Below are positions 47,503 to 57,390 of a stretch of 64,000 nt of DNA, piece after piece (within the stretch, counting starts at the first letter, position 1; the number at the start of each line of letters is the position of its first letter). The stretch comes from Lachnospiraceae bacterium (lineage in GTDB: Bacteria > Bacillota > Clostridia > Lachnospirales > Lachnospiraceae), in assembly GCA_022793065.1 (NCBI GenBank), contig JAAWCE010000027.1:46900-110899 (forward strand). The letters run 5' to 3'. Below the pieces are notes generated by a model. It did not search any database and had not been told where the DNA came from. It saw only the letters and a list, made by a program, of their open reading frames with translations. The position numbers were made by a program, and so were the translations under genes.

Positions 47503-48390
47503 ATGGACAGAATAAGGGAACAAATTAAGGAAAGGGAATTACTCAGAGAAAAGAAACGGATTGTGGTTAAAATAGGTTCTTCGTCTCTGACACACAGTGA
47601 GACAGGAGATATGGATTATATCCGCATGGAAAAGTTAGTGCGGGAGTTAAGTAATATCAGAAATCAGGGCAAAGAAGTAATTTTAGTTACTTCCGGCGCT
47701 ATTGCGGCAGGGAAAAACGCCGTGAATCTCAAAGATATTCGTGTTGACAGTCAGGCGGAGTCTCTGGCAGTGAAACAGGCGTGTGCGGCAGTGGGCCAGG
47801 CCAGGCTGATGATGACTTATCAGAAACTTTTTGCAGAGTACAATCATGTGGCTGCACAGATATTAATGACAAAGAATACTATTGTGGATAATCTTAATCG
47901 TTATAACGCACATAATACGTTTTCGGAATTGTTGAAAATGGGCGTGATTCCCATTGTAAACGAAAATGATACGGTTGCTACTTATGAAATTGAAATTGGT
48001 GACAATGATACGTTATCAGCCATTGTGGCAGCGCTGGTGGAGGCGGATCTTCTGATCCTGCTGTCCGATATAGATGGTTTATACACGGATGATCCAAGGA
48101 CAAACCCGGATGCAAGGTTTATTGAACAGGTGGATGAGTTGACAGAGGATTTGATGGATATGGGAAAAGCTACCACGGGAAGCAGTGTGGGAACCGGGGG
48201 AATGAATACGAAACTGGTTGCAGCTCAAATCGCTACCAAATCCAATGCGGACATGGTAATTGCCAACAGCAGGGACATTGGGGTGCTGCATAGGATTTTG
48301 GCAGGAGAAAAGGAAGGCACTTTATTTCTGGCGCATGGAGATGAAAATTTTGACTTACCCAGATTTGTCAATGGATTGCATATGAAATAG
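47503..48390 (+). CDS. proB: Glutamate 5-kinase (without PUA domain)
   Basis: A protein of 295 residues with an amino-acid-kinase fold: VVKIGSSSLT (ATP site), VTSGAIAAGK, IPIVNENDTV, LLSDIDGLYT and the GTGGMNTKL loop. It phosphorylates glutamate in the first step of proline synthesis. The enteric enzyme is about 367 residues with a C-terminal PUA domain; that domain is absent here, as in several Clostridia. AAGGAATT precedes the ATG. proA lies about 1 kb downstream, split from it by the 5-formyl-THF cyclo-ligase gene. Confidence 0.95.
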   Translation: MDRIREQIKERELLREKKRIVVKIGSSSLTHSETGDMDYIRMEKLVRELSNIRNQGKEVILVTSGAIAAGKNAVNLKDIRVDSQAESLAVKQACAAVGQARLMMTYQKLFAEYNHVAAQILMTKNTIVDNLNRYNAHNTFSELLKMGVIPIVNENDTVATYEIEIGDNDTLSAIVAALVEADLLILLSDIDGLYTDDPRTNPDARFIEQVDELTEDLMDMGKATTGSSVGTGGMNTKLVAAQIATKSNADMVIANSRDIGVLHRILAGEKEGTLFLAHGDENFDLPRFVNGLHMK

Positions 48391-48469
48391 ATCATTACAG
48401 GGCTGCAGACATAAAAATGACAGTAACGCAGTGTGATAGCAAAAGTACAAATAAACGTGTCAGTTGAAA

Positions 48470-48600
48470 CGGGAAAAAAGGAAGCCGTTGTAAAAACAGA
48501 AAAAATAAGCCAGAGAAGAAAAAAGAAGGCAATTGAAAAAACAGAAAAAATAAGTCAGAGAAGAAAAAAGGAAGCTGTTGCAAAGTGGAAAAAAGGAAGC
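48470..48600 (+). repeat. 45-bp A-rich tandem repeat before the 5-formyl-THF cyclo-ligase gene
   Basis: A 45-bp unit containing ACAGAAAAAATAAG and CAGAGAAGAAAAAAG occurs at about 48492 and 48537. The shorter motif GAAAAAAGGAAGC occurs three times, the last overlapping the start of the cyclo-ligase gene. The period is a multiple of three; one frame from a GTG at 48433 reads as a 63-residue basic peptide with repeated TEKISQRRKK. Whether that peptide is made is unknown, and it may be only repeat DNA. Confidence 0.8.
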
Positions 48601-49157
48601 AAGAGATCAGAAAAGAAATATTGAAGTTAAGAGATGGTCTGAGCCAAACCGAACGGGAGAGAGGAAACATCTTGCTGACGGAGAGAATATTGGGTCATCA
48701 ATGGTTTTATCGTGGAGAGGTGTTACTGTGTTTTGTGAGCTTTGGCAGTGAGATTGACACTACGGAAATATTGCAGGAGGCGTTTCGGAAGAGGAAACGA
48801 GTGTATGTGCCTAAGGTAATAAAAGGAACACAGAATTCGGAAATGAAATTTTACAGGATAATGTCTCTGGAAGAACTGCAAGAAGGTTTTAAAGGTATCA
48901 GAGAACCTTCCGGGGCATCCGAGGAATACAATTATCAAGCGGAAAATGCCCACAGGGAACTGATGTTGATGCCTGGGGTGGCTTTTGACAGATGGAGGGG
49001 CAGGATTGGGTATGGGGGAGGTTATTATGACAGATTTCTGCAGGATAAACCATACCTACAGGAGCATACCATTGGTGTAGGATACAGTTGTCAGTTAGTA
49101 GATAAACTTCCCATAACAGAATATGATGTGAAGCCTTACCAGATCATATGCGTGTAA
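48585..49157 (+). CDS. 5-formyltetrahydrofolate cyclo-ligase
   Basis: A protein of 190 residues. The N-terminus (KRKQEIRKEILKLRDGLS) is typical, followed by YVPKVIKG, the MLMPGVAFDRWRGRIGYGGGYYDRFL active-site region and the end VDKLPITEYDVKPYQII. It converts 5-formyl-THF to methenyl-THF using ATP. The only fitting start is a GTG lying inside an A-rich repeat, with AAGGAAG about 11 bases upstream. Its place between proB and proA suggests a shared transcript. Confidence 0.93.
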   Translation: MEKRKQEIRKEILKLRDGLSQTERERGNILLTERILGHQWFYRGEVLLCFVSFGSEIDTTEILQEAFRKRKRVYVPKVIKGTQNSEMKFYRIMSLEELQEGFKGIREPSGASEEYNYQAENAHRELMLMPGVAFDRWRGRIGYGGGYYDRFLQDKPYLQEHTIGVGYSCQLVDKLPITEYDVKPYQIICV

Positions 49158-49382
49158 AATCATGAATAAGAACATTGTACGGCACAGCCGAAATACAAGG
49201 AAATTTGTGCGGAACTTCACATTGGTTGATTAGGACTATATATGTAACAGTGGATTATATAGAAAAGTAATATGTTAATGATATGCAAATATGAAGGGGG
49301 AATTTTGAGATTTGGAATTTGGTAGGAATAACTAATTTGTTGCAATGTAAAACAGAACCGGTATAAGAAGGGTGGGAGATAT

Positions 49383-50633
49383 ATGATGAATTTAAAAGAA
49401 ATGGGAAGAAAAGCATCGGAAGTAAAACTGATATTGCAGAAATTGACGGAAAGCGAGAGGAATCAAGCGCTTCTAAAGGCTGCCGATAGGCTGGCAGAAC
49501 GGAAAAAAGAGATTTTAACCGCCAATGAAAAAGATATGGAAGCAGCCAGAGAACATAATATGAAACAGGGACTGCAGGACAGGCTCAGGCTTTCGGAGGA
49601 TAGAATTGAAGCTATGGCAGAAGGACTGCGCCAAATTGCGGCGCTTCCAGATTACATTGGAGAAGTAATGGAAGAATTGGAGCGTCCAAACGGAATGAAG
49701 ATTGCAAAAGTTCGTGTTCCCGTTGGCGTAATTGGCATTATTTATGAGGCAAGGCCCAATGTGACGGCGGATGCGTTTGGATTGTGCTTTAAGACAGGCA
49801 ATGCAGTGATTTTAAAGGGCGGAAGTGATGCGCTGGAGTCAAATAAAGCGATTGTAAAGGTGATTCGGGAAGCGTTGGAGGAATGTAAGGTATGGGGGGA
49901 TGTGCTCCAACTGATTACGGATACAGACAGGAAAGTCACGGTGGAATTTATGAAACTCAAAGAATATGTGGATTTGCTCATTCCCAGAGGCAGCGCGGGA
50001 TTGATTCGCAGTGTGGTGGAGAATAGTACGATTCCGGTGATTGAGACAGGAACGGGCAATTGTCATGTATATGTGGATAAGGATGCTGACCCGGAGATGG
50101 CGGCTAAAATTGTCTGCAATGCCAAAACGCAGCGAATAGGAGTTTGTAATGCCTGTGAATCCCTGGTGGTCCACAGGGATATCAGAGAAGTTTTTCTGCC
50201 CATATTAAAGGACAGATTGGATTCTCATAAGGTGGAGCTGCGGGGAGATGAGGGAGTGAGAGAGATTTTGCCGGATTGTGTTCCAGCCACAGAGGAAGAT
50301 TACGGAATGGAATATCTTGATTATATTCTGTCGCTGAAAACGGTGGATACTGTGGAGGAAGCAATTGCCCATATTAACAGATATAATACAAAACATTCTG
50401 AATGTATTGTGACAAAAAATGCTGAAACTGCAGAGAGGTTTCTGAACGAGGTGGATGCAGCCTGCGTGTACTGGAATGTTTCCACTCGTTTTACGGATGG
50501 GTTTGAATTCGGCTTTGGAGCGGAAATCGGTATCAGCACACAGAAAATTCATGCTAGAGGTCCCATGGGGCTAAAGGAGCTTACGTCGTATAAATATTTG
50601 ATTCGAGGAAACGGACAGGTGAGGCAATCATGA
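49383..50633 (+). CDS. proA: Gamma-glutamyl phosphate reductase
   Basis: A protein of 416 residues of the aldehyde dehydrogenase superfamily. It has VPVGVIGIIYEARPNVTADAF, LLIPRGSAGLI, the catalytic cysteine in RIGVCNACES and HSECIVT. It reduces glutamyl phosphate to the semialdehyde in proline synthesis. GGTGGGAGATAT precedes the ATGATG. The 225-bp gap upstream holds nothing recognised. Its stop overlaps the probable start of the next gene (ATGA), which predicts coupled translation. Confidence 0.97.
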   Translation: MMNLKEMGRKASEVKLILQKLTESERNQALLKAADRLAERKKEILTANEKDMEAAREHNMKQGLQDRLRLSEDRIEAMAEGLRQIAALPDYIGEVMEELERPNGMKIAKVRVPVGVIGIIYEARPNVTADAFGLCFKTGNAVILKGGSDALESNKAIVKVIREALEECKVWGDVLQLITDTDRKVTVEFMKLKEYVDLLIPRGSAGLIRSVVENSTIPVIETGTGNCHVYVDKDADPEMAAKIVCNAKTQRIGVCNACESLVVHRDIREVFLPILKDRLDSHKVELRGDEGVREILPDCVPATEEDYGMEYLDYILSLKTVDTVEEAIAHINRYNTKHSECIVTKNAETAERFLNEVDAACVYWNVSTRFTDGFEFGFGAEIGISTQKIHARGPMGLKELTSYKYLIRGNGQVRQS

Positions 50634-51939
50634 ACCATAATATAGTTTTGTGGGTGAAGAGATTTGGCAGAGTAATGGGAATCCTTTTGGGGGGAGTATT
50701 TTGGGAACGCTCCTTTTATGGGTCATACATTTGCTCCCTGTGGATAGAATGAGAGTTCATGTATATCAATCACTGTCAATGCTGCGGGAGGAATTTACGG
50801 ATTCTTTGGTAATAAAAGGGTATGAAGCTACTTTAACAGGCAGTTTCACGGATTGTCTCATGTTGGAAAATACAATTTATTACAATGATGCTCATTCGAC
50901 TTTTGAGCAGGCCATGATGATGTATCGCAAAGAAATAGGAGAGGGGGAGGGATGGGCGCCCGGTACGTCGTTGGAGGCTTATTTGGAAAATCTGCCAATG
51001 GACAAAGAAGTGGCCTATGCAAGATATTGGCATGGATATTTGGTAGTTTTAAAACCCTTGCTTTTGCTGACAAATGTACAGACATTAAGGTTAATGAGTG
51101 CAATGGCTGAGAATCTGTTATTGTGCGGCGTGGTAGGAATATGTATCCGAAAGCATAAAAGCGGTCTTGGAGCAGCGCTGGCGGTATCGCTTATGTTTAC
51201 TTATGTATTTGTTCTTTACTTTTCGCTATCATTAAGTGTGTGCTATTATCTGGTTATGGCGGCGATTATGGTACAACTTTTACGGCGGGAAAAATGGAAG
51301 TCTCAGGAAACATTCGGCATATTTTTCCTGATTGTGGGAATGTGTACCGCTTATTTTGATCTTCTGACATATCCGCTGGTGACATTGGGATTTCCCCTGG
51401 GAATAGAAATTTATTGTTCTGAAGATGATTGGAAGGAACAATGTAAAAAAATGATAAGATATATTTTATATTGGTTTGTTGGATATGCGGGTTTGTGGGG
51501 ATTGAAATGGGTGATTACAGATGTGCTGTTGGGGGCAGAAACCATAGGAGATGCCTTGATGACGGTTGGGGAAAGGACAAATATTGTTTCAGGACAGACA
51601 TTCTGGTTAGGATATATGGATGTTGTGAAAAAGAATCTTTCTTATTTTTTCAACATCCCATTCTCTTTGGCAGTGATAACATTCGTTATATGGGAACTGT
51701 TTGTTGTGAGAAAAAGAACATTTAAAAAGGGAAAGAAAGTAAGTCTCAGTCCAAAACTGAAAAATCATCTTTTTTCCTGTTGTTTTTTGGCAGCCTTGCC
51801 TTTTGTATGGTATATGGCGGCGCAGAATCATTCCGCAGAACATAGCGTTTACACATGCAAGATAATATCTGTTTCTGTATTTTCGTTGTTTGTTTTTGTT
51901 GCTGGAGGAAAGACAGATGTATTTACTGCCGGCAGATAA
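50630..51939 (+). CDS. Polytopic membrane protein of unknown function, probable frameshift near its N-terminus
   Basis: The ATG at 50630 overlaps the proA stop as ATGA and has AGGTGAGG five bases upstream. Its frame reads VLWVKRFGRVMGILLGG, a basic turn plus start of a membrane helix, then soon stops. The long frame (about 429 residues from a poorly supported GTG at 50650) continues with ILGTLLLWVIHLLPVDRM. The two join smoothly if the G6 tract at 50689-50694 had one more G, giving a single helix. Downstream there is an extracellular-looking segment (about 40-130) and about eight membrane helices. No family was recognised. This could be a real frameshift, slippage or a sequencing error. Confidence 0.62.
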
Positions 51940-52056
51940 AGAATTATTGTGCAGGGGGCTGATGGTTTTGGCGTTGGGAGAGTGTTCCGGGAAGATAGAA
52001 TAGAAAGAATGTTATAGATAATTAGACTATTTTGGAGAGGCGGCAAGGAGATTAGC

Positions 52057-52386
52057 ATGACACTTTACGAAGCGGAAAAGGGAAACAGCTATTGTATCAA
52101 AGGATTGTACATGGAGCCGGCCATTACCCGTAGGCTGGAAGCGTTGGGATTAAATGACGGTACTATAGTGAGCGTACTGAATAGAAAAAAGCATGGAGCC
52201 TTGATAATTCGAGTGCGAGGCACACGCCTGGCGCTGGGAAAGCATATTTCTTCTAATATTGAAATCAGTGGATGCCAGGGAGACATGTTGGAGCGGCGGA
52301 ATGATTCCGAGGAAGAGATCAATGGGCAAGAGAGGAGTTCCGGTTCATCAACGTACACAGATAAGGGGGAGGAACATGAGAGATAA
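52057..52386 (+). CDS. feoA: Ferrous iron transport protein A
   Basis: A protein of 109 residues with an SH3-like FeoA domain over the first 75 (YIKGLY-type start YCIKGLYMEPAITRRLEALG, then VRGTRLALGKHISSNI). The last 30 residues are polar and not part of the domain. FeoA is thought to regulate FeoB. Its stop overlaps the feoB start by 11 bp, so translation is coupled. The 117-bp upstream gap has no clear promoter or Fur box. Confidence 0.93.
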   Translation: MTLYEAEKGNSYCIKGLYMEPAITRRLEALGLNDGTIVSVLNRKKHGALIIRVRGTRLALGKHISSNIEISGCQGDMLERRNDSEEEINGQERSSGSSTYTDKGEEHER

Positions 52387-54397
52387 TTCTCAGAAAAAAG
52401 AAAAAGCTATTAATGTTGCGTGCATTGGCAATCCCAATTGTGGCAAGACGACCTTGTTTAACGCGCTTACGGGAGCAAAGTTGAAGGTGGCAAACTGGCC
52501 GGGAGTTACCGTAGAACGATTTGAAGGTGAAACTGTCTATGAAGACACCAGAATTACCCTGGTGGATACGCCGGGAATTTATTCTTTGACTTGCTATACC
52601 ATAGAAGAAAAAGTCACAAGGCAATGCGCCATGGATGATGATATTGACGTGATTATCAATGTGGTGGACGCCTCTTCCCTGGAACGTAACTTGTACCTGA
52701 CACTGCAGCTTTTGGAGTTGGGGAAGCCTGTGGTATTGGCGTTAAATATGATGGATGTGGTAAAAGAGCGGGGCATGGAGATTGATATGCACCGGCTTCC
52801 TGAAATGTTGGGCGATATTCCGGTGGTGCCTGTATCGGCTGCAAAGCGCACCGGATTGGACATTCTGCTCCATGGGGTCATACATCATTATGAAGAAGGG
52901 ATGGAAGAGTATATTCTGGATTATCCGGAGGAGATTGAGAGTAAGATTGCAAAGCTGGGAGCAATGATGGAGGAAAGATATCCCAGCCATTCTTCTGTCA
53001 GATGGCATGCAATTAAGCTTCTGGAAGATGATGAAGAAGTGAAAGCAGACCATCCGATCTCTGTAGTAAATATTGTGGATAGAAGTTATGAGAAAGAAAT
53101 TATTCAGTGCAAATATGCCTACATAGAGAAAGTGGTGGGAGAAACCTTGTTTCATAAGGGAAAAAAGGCGGCGTCCACGGACCGCATCGACAGGCTGCTG
53201 ACACATTCCCTTTGGGGGATTCCTATCTTTTTGGGGGTGATGTGCCTGGTTTTTTTTCTTACATTTACGGTTGGAGATGCTTTGAAAGGGGTATTTGAGA
53301 CAGTGTTGGGGAGCATTTCTGAGGCCGCGGCAGGCATGTTGGATGGTTTGGCAGTGGCGGAATGGCTTAAGTCTTTGATTGTGGACGGTATTATAGCAGG
53401 TGTTGGAGGAATTCTTACTTTCTTGCCCAATATTTTTATTTTGTTTTTGGCTTTGGCTGTTCTGGAAGACAGCGGATATATGGCCAGGGTTGCCTATGTG
53501 ATGGATTCTGTTATGGGAAAGGTAGGGCTGTCCGGTAAAGCGTTTCTGCCAATGGTTCTGGGGTTTGGCTGCACAGTGCCGGCCATTATGGCAACCAGAG
53601 CTTTAGAGACGGAACATGACAGACGCAAAACCATGCTGATTACGCCTTTTATGTCCTGTTCCGCCAGACTGCCTGTATATGTGTTGTTTTCCGATATGTT
53701 TTTTGGAAAATATGCTGCCATTGCGGCATTTTCCATGTACGTAATAGGGATGTTGATTGCCATTCTTTCCGCTAAGGTAATCAATCGCTTAGAGAACGGA
53801 AGGAGAGCGGCCAATGAGTCCCTTCTGATTGAATTGCCGGAATATAAACGACCAAACGGAAGAACAATCCGAATCTATGTGTGGAATAAACTGAAAGATT
53901 ATCTGTCAAAGGCGGGTACCACCATATTTATTGCATCCATTATTATATGGTTTGTACTGAACTTCGGCATGACGGGCAAGGTTGATAATCCGGCGGACAG
54001 TTTTGGAGCGATTGTGGGACGTATGCTTGTGCCTGTGTTGGCACCGGCCGGATTGGGGATGTGGCAGATTGGCGTGGCGTTGCTTTCGGGAATATCTGCA
54101 AAGGAAGTGGTGGTTGCAAGTTTCGCTGTGCTGTTTGGTGTGTCAAATGCCAATTCTGATGCCGGAATAGCTACAATTTTGCAAAATATTCAAAGCATGA
54201 ATCCGGACTTTGGGGCTTTAAATGCCTATTGTCTGATGCTGTTCTGCCTATTGTATGTACCCTGTGTGGCAACGGTGGCTACCGTGAAAAAAGAAAGCGG
54301 TTCGTGGAAGTTTACCGTGGGAATGTTGGCGTTTCAGTTGATATTGGCCTGGAGTGTGGCTGCCGCTGTGTTTCAGATAGGACAGGTTTTGAGATAA
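52376..54397 (+). CDS. feoB: Ferrous iron transporter FeoB
   Basis: A protein of 673 residues. The N-terminal G domain has G1 GNPNCGKTT (18-26), G3 VDTPGIYSL, G4 NMMD and a G5 VSAAK, followed by a GDI-like helical domain and a polytopic membrane part with the two Gate motifs (GFGCTVPAIMATR and later SGISAKEVVVASF). It imports Fe(II). The start is fixed by GGGGGAGGA just upstream; the longer open frame from 52259 is an artefact overlapping feoA. No FeoC-like gene follows. Confidence 0.97.
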   Translation: MRDNSQKKEKAINVACIGNPNCGKTTLFNALTGAKLKVANWPGVTVERFEGETVYEDTRITLVDTPGIYSLTCYTIEEKVTRQCAMDDDIDVIINVVDASSLERNLYLTLQLLELGKPVVLALNMMDVVKERGMEIDMHRLPEMLGDIPVVPVSAAKRTGLDILLHGVIHHYEEGMEEYILDYPEEIESKIAKLGAMMEERYPSHSSVRWHAIKLLEDDEEVKADHPISVVNIVDRSYEKEIIQCKYAYIEKVVGETLFHKGKKAASTDRIDRLLTHSLWGIPIFLGVMCLVFFLTFTVGDALKGVFETVLGSISEAAAGMLDGLAVAEWLKSLIVDGIIAGVGGILTFLPNIFILFLALAVLEDSGYMARVAYVMDSVMGKVGLSGKAFLPMVLGFGCTVPAIMATRALETEHDRRKTMLITPFMSCSARLPVYVLFSDMFFGKYAAIAAFSMYVIGMLIAILSAKVINRLENGRRAANESLLIELPEYKRPNGRTIRIYVWNKLKDYLSKAGTTIFIASIIIWFVLNFGMTGKVDNPADSFGAIVGRMLVPVLAPAGLGMWQIGVALLSGISAKEVVVASFAVLFGVSNANSDAGIATILQNIQSMNPDFGALNAYCLMLFCLLYVPCVATVATVKKESGSWKFTVGMLAFQLILAWSVAAAVFQIGQVLR

Positions 54398-54516
54398 GGA
54401 ATTTGGTTAGTGAACGGTGGCGCAGTCAGGTGAAAATAGATGGCATATGGAAAGAGATTGATCTTTAGGGCAATTGTTCAGATATGTCCGGAAATAAATT
54501 ATAAAGAGGGAATCAT

Positions 54517-57243
54517 ATGAAATTACATCCATTGCGACAGGGAAAAGCATCCGGTTATACCACATTCGGATGTATGTGGAAGCAGGGGGCGTGTGGTATT
54601 GGCACGGAATATGAATGTAAGAATGTAGGACAGAATGTCAAGGGCAAAGTTCCACTCCAATCCCGCATTACTGCATATTGGCCGGACGGAACAGTGAAAT
54701 GGACGGCACATACAGCGGACACCGCATTATTGGGGGATGAAATTGAAGTTCTCCCTGTGAAAAAGGATGAACTGCACATGTGTGATGGGAAATCTGCAGA
54801 TATAAATTATGGAGAACCTGTGGAAGAGAGCCTTAAAGAGTCCATGGACATGAGCCATAGGAAATCTATGGGAATGTTGTGTCTGGAATCGGAGGAAGAA
54901 ATTATTCTGCAGGCGGGATCCTATACGATTACCATTGTGAAAGACGGCAGACATTTATTTTCGGCGGTGGAACAGGACGGTAAGTCATATTTATGCAATG
55001 GGGAAGGGGTATTGCTGCTGGAAGAGCCAGCTATCATACAGGGAAATCCGGCCAGAATGGAGAAGGGTTATGTGAGCAGTATTGAAAAAATTACCATAGA
55101 AGAAACGGGTGATTTAAAGACCATAATTCGTTATGATGGTATTCATAAGTCTGTCACCGGAGAAACAAAATTTCCCTTTGTTATCCGAATGGAGGCAGGA
55201 TACAACAAGCCCGAAATCAAATTTACACATACCTTTCTCTATGACGGAGATGAGAATAAGGACTTTTTAAAAGGGATAGGAGTTCGTTTTTATACGCCTG
55301 TGGAAGGTGCGTTGTATCATCGTCATGTTAAATTTATGGGGGACCATGGGGTGTTCCATGAGGCGCTTGCGCCCTTGACGGCATGGAAACCCAGACTGCC
55401 GAAGACGCTTTATGAAAGGCAGATGCAGGGAGAAAAGCTGTGTTTGACCGCCGACGAGAAGAAATTGGTGGATCGTATGCTGCAGGATGGGCCTGTGTGG
55501 AGTGAATATGTCCTTTGTCAGGACAGTGTAAGCCATTTTGGAATACAAAAGAAATTAAGAGGAAAAGAGTTGTGTTACATAGATTCTCTCCATGGTGTTC
55601 GGACTGTGGGCGGCGGTGGGTTTGGCTCCGAATACGGCAGCGTAACGGTGGCTATTAGGGATTTTTGGGAGAAGTATCCCTCCGGCTTATCTTTTCAGGG
55701 ATTGGATGGGGAAATGGCAGAGTGTACGATGTGGTTCTGGGCGCCCCAGGCACCGGTGATGGATTTTAGGCATTATGCGTCCAGAGGATATAATCAGGTC
55801 TGTTATGAAGGATATGATTACAAAGGGGCCACGCCGGATGGAATTGCCTGTACCAATGAATGTTCCATAACTTTTAGTGGTGAGATGATTCCTTCGGACG
55901 AAGGGGTGAAATCTTTTGCGGCATTGGTGAATGAACCTGTACACTATGTGGGGACACCGGAATTTTATCATGATATGAGGGCTTTTGGCTACTGGTCTTT
56001 GCCGCTTCCTTCGGACAGGGCTACAGAGACGGAAAACTGGTTGGAACTGCAGCTTGAGCAGATTTTTGCGTTTTATAAAGATGAGATTGAGCAGAGAAAC
56101 TGGTACGGCATGTTTAATTATGGGGATGTGATGCACACCTATGATTCCGTAAGGCATCAGTGGAAGTATGATGTTGGAGGATACGCCTGGGACAACACGG
56201 AATTAGTGCCCACGCTGTGGTTATGGTTTTATTTTTTGCGTACCGGAAGGAAGGACGTGTATAAAGTGGCGGAAAAATTATCCCGCCATGCTTCTGAGGT
56301 GGATGTGTACCATATGGGGAACTATAAGGGGCTGGGTTCCAGACATAATGTGCGTCATTGGGGTTGTCCTTGTAAGGAGGCGCGCATTGCTATGGCGGGG
56401 CACCATAGGGTCTTGTATTACCTTACCGGAGACCGGCGGCTTGAGGATATTTTTGAGGAACTGAAAGACAATGAGATGAGCTTTCTGAACAAGGACCCTC
56501 TGGGAGATTTCTTTGACAGGAAGGATATGATATATCCCAGCCATGCCAGAAGCGGGCCTGACTGGTCATCTCTCTGTTCCAATTGGATGACTCACTGGGA
56601 GAGAGTTGGCGATGAACGATACAGAGAAAAGATAATGACGGGAATACGTGATATCAGAAACACACCTTTAAGGCTTGTATCCGGACCTGATTTTGAATTT
56701 GATCCTGCTACCTGTCATCTGCGCTACATTGGTGAGCGCACTACGGGAGGATGTCATTTGCAGATATGTATGGGAGCGCCGCAGATTTGGACGGAATTGG
56801 GAGACTTGCTGGGAGACGAAGAATGGAAGCGGATGCTTGCGGAGCTGGGGCAAGTGTATTTTATGACAAAAGAGGAAAGGGATGGGGCCACAGGGGGATT
56901 GATTGAAGACAGGCAGTTTACATTTCCTATGATGGCGACAGGAATTGGAGCCTATGGCGCGGTGTACCTGAAAAGTAAGGTTTTGGCAGAGCGTGTCTGG
57001 AAGGAATTGTTGGGCGCCATTCTCAGTGAACATAATAAGGATGGTTTCGTGTCTGCGGAAGTATTGCGTCAGGGAAATCAGAAAGTTTTAAAGGAAATTC
57101 CCTGGATCAGCACAAATTTTGTCTCTCAATTCTGCTTGAACGTCATTATGGTATTGGATTTTATCAGAGATAGTCTTCCGGAGACAATGGAGGAAGCAAT
57201 GGGCTTGATTGGGAAAGGAGACGAACAGTTTCACAGAGCGTAA
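54517..57243 (+). CDS. PcRGLX/YetA-like protein, probable exo-rhamnogalacturonan lyase type (PL26-like)
   Basis: A large soluble protein of 908 residues without signal peptide. Features recalled from the PcRGLX/YetA family: an N-terminal beta domain (TAYWPDGTVKWTAHTAD), a central part and a C-terminal helical toroid (NWYGMFNYGDVMHTY, WDNTELVPTLWLWFYFLRTG, GLGSRHNVRHWGCPC, ARSGPDWSSLCSNWMTHW). Fungal PcRGLX is an exo-rhamnogalacturonan lyase and B. subtilis yetA lies in a pectin-use region. With GH2 and GH28 at 43-46 kb this points to intracellular breakdown of rhamnogalacturonan pieces. The family match is fairly good; the exact activity is inferred. Residues about 95-125 form a Met/Ser/Glu-rich insert. 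Confidence 0.75.
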   Translation: MKLHPLRQGKASGYTTFGCMWKQGACGIGTEYECKNVGQNVKGKVPLQSRITAYWPDGTVKWTAHTADTALLGDEIEVLPVKKDELHMCDGKSADINYGEPVEESLKESMDMSHRKSMGMLCLESEEEIILQAGSYTITIVKDGRHLFSAVEQDGKSYLCNGEGVLLLEEPAIIQGNPARMEKGYVSSIEKITIEETGDLKTIIRYDGIHKSVTGETKFPFVIRMEAGYNKPEIKFTHTFLYDGDENKDFLKGIGVRFYTPVEGALYHRHVKFMGDHGVFHEALAPLTAWKPRLPKTLYERQMQGEKLCLTADEKKLVDRMLQDGPVWSEYVLCQDSVSHFGIQKKLRGKELCYIDSLHGVRTVGGGGFGSEYGSVTVAIRDFWEKYPSGLSFQGLDGEMAECTMWFWAPQAPVMDFRHYASRGYNQVCYEGYDYKGATPDGIACTNECSITFSGEMIPSDEGVKSFAALVNEPVHYVGTPEFYHDMRAFGYWSLPLPSDRATETENWLELQLEQIFAFYKDEIEQRNWYGMFNYGDVMHTYDSVRHQWKYDVGGYAWDNTELVPTLWLWFYFLRTGRKDVYKVAEKLSRHASEVDVYHMGNYKGLGSRHNVRHWGCPCKEARIAMAGHHRVLYYLTGDRRLEDIFEELKDNEMSFLNKDPLGDFFDRKDMIYPSHARSGPDWSSLCSNWMTHWERVGDERYREKIMTGIRDIRNTPLRLVSGPDFEFDPATCHLRYIGERTTGGCHLQICMGAPQIWTELGDLLGDEEWKRMLAELGQVYFMTKEERDGATGGLIEDRQFTFPMMATGIGAYGAVYLKSKVLAERVWKELLGAILSEHNKDGFVSAEVLRQGNQKVLKEIPWISTNFVSQFCLNVIMVLDFIRDSLPETMEEAMGLIGKGDEQFHRA

Positions 57244-57312
57244 AAGGAAGATAATTGATAACTGCCGCAGACAGCTAAGAACATGCTGTATTGGTGAACT
57301 GTTTTTTGTTCG

Positions 57313-57341
57313 TTGCAAAATGCACTTATCCATGATATGCT
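57313..57341 (+). promoter_or_regulatory. Candidate promoter of the following hypothetical gene
   Basis: TTGCAA and TATGCT with a 17-bp spacer. It would start transcription about 45 bp before the ATG at 57391, which supports that start codon over the longer frame. Confidence 0.4.
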
Positions 57342-57390
57342 ATCCATATCTGAGAATAGGGATTGGGCCAAAGGAGATAAGAAGTGGGGA

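Noticed and set aside
48433..48624. Small lysine-rich coding frame as a real gene
   Set aside because: It starts at a GTG without a good ribosome site and overlaps the next gene; the frame can be explained by a repeat with a period divisible by three. Kept only as a note.
54398..54516. Short coding tail after feoB
   Set aside because: The frame visible there is continuous with a shadow frame of feoB and has no start of its own.
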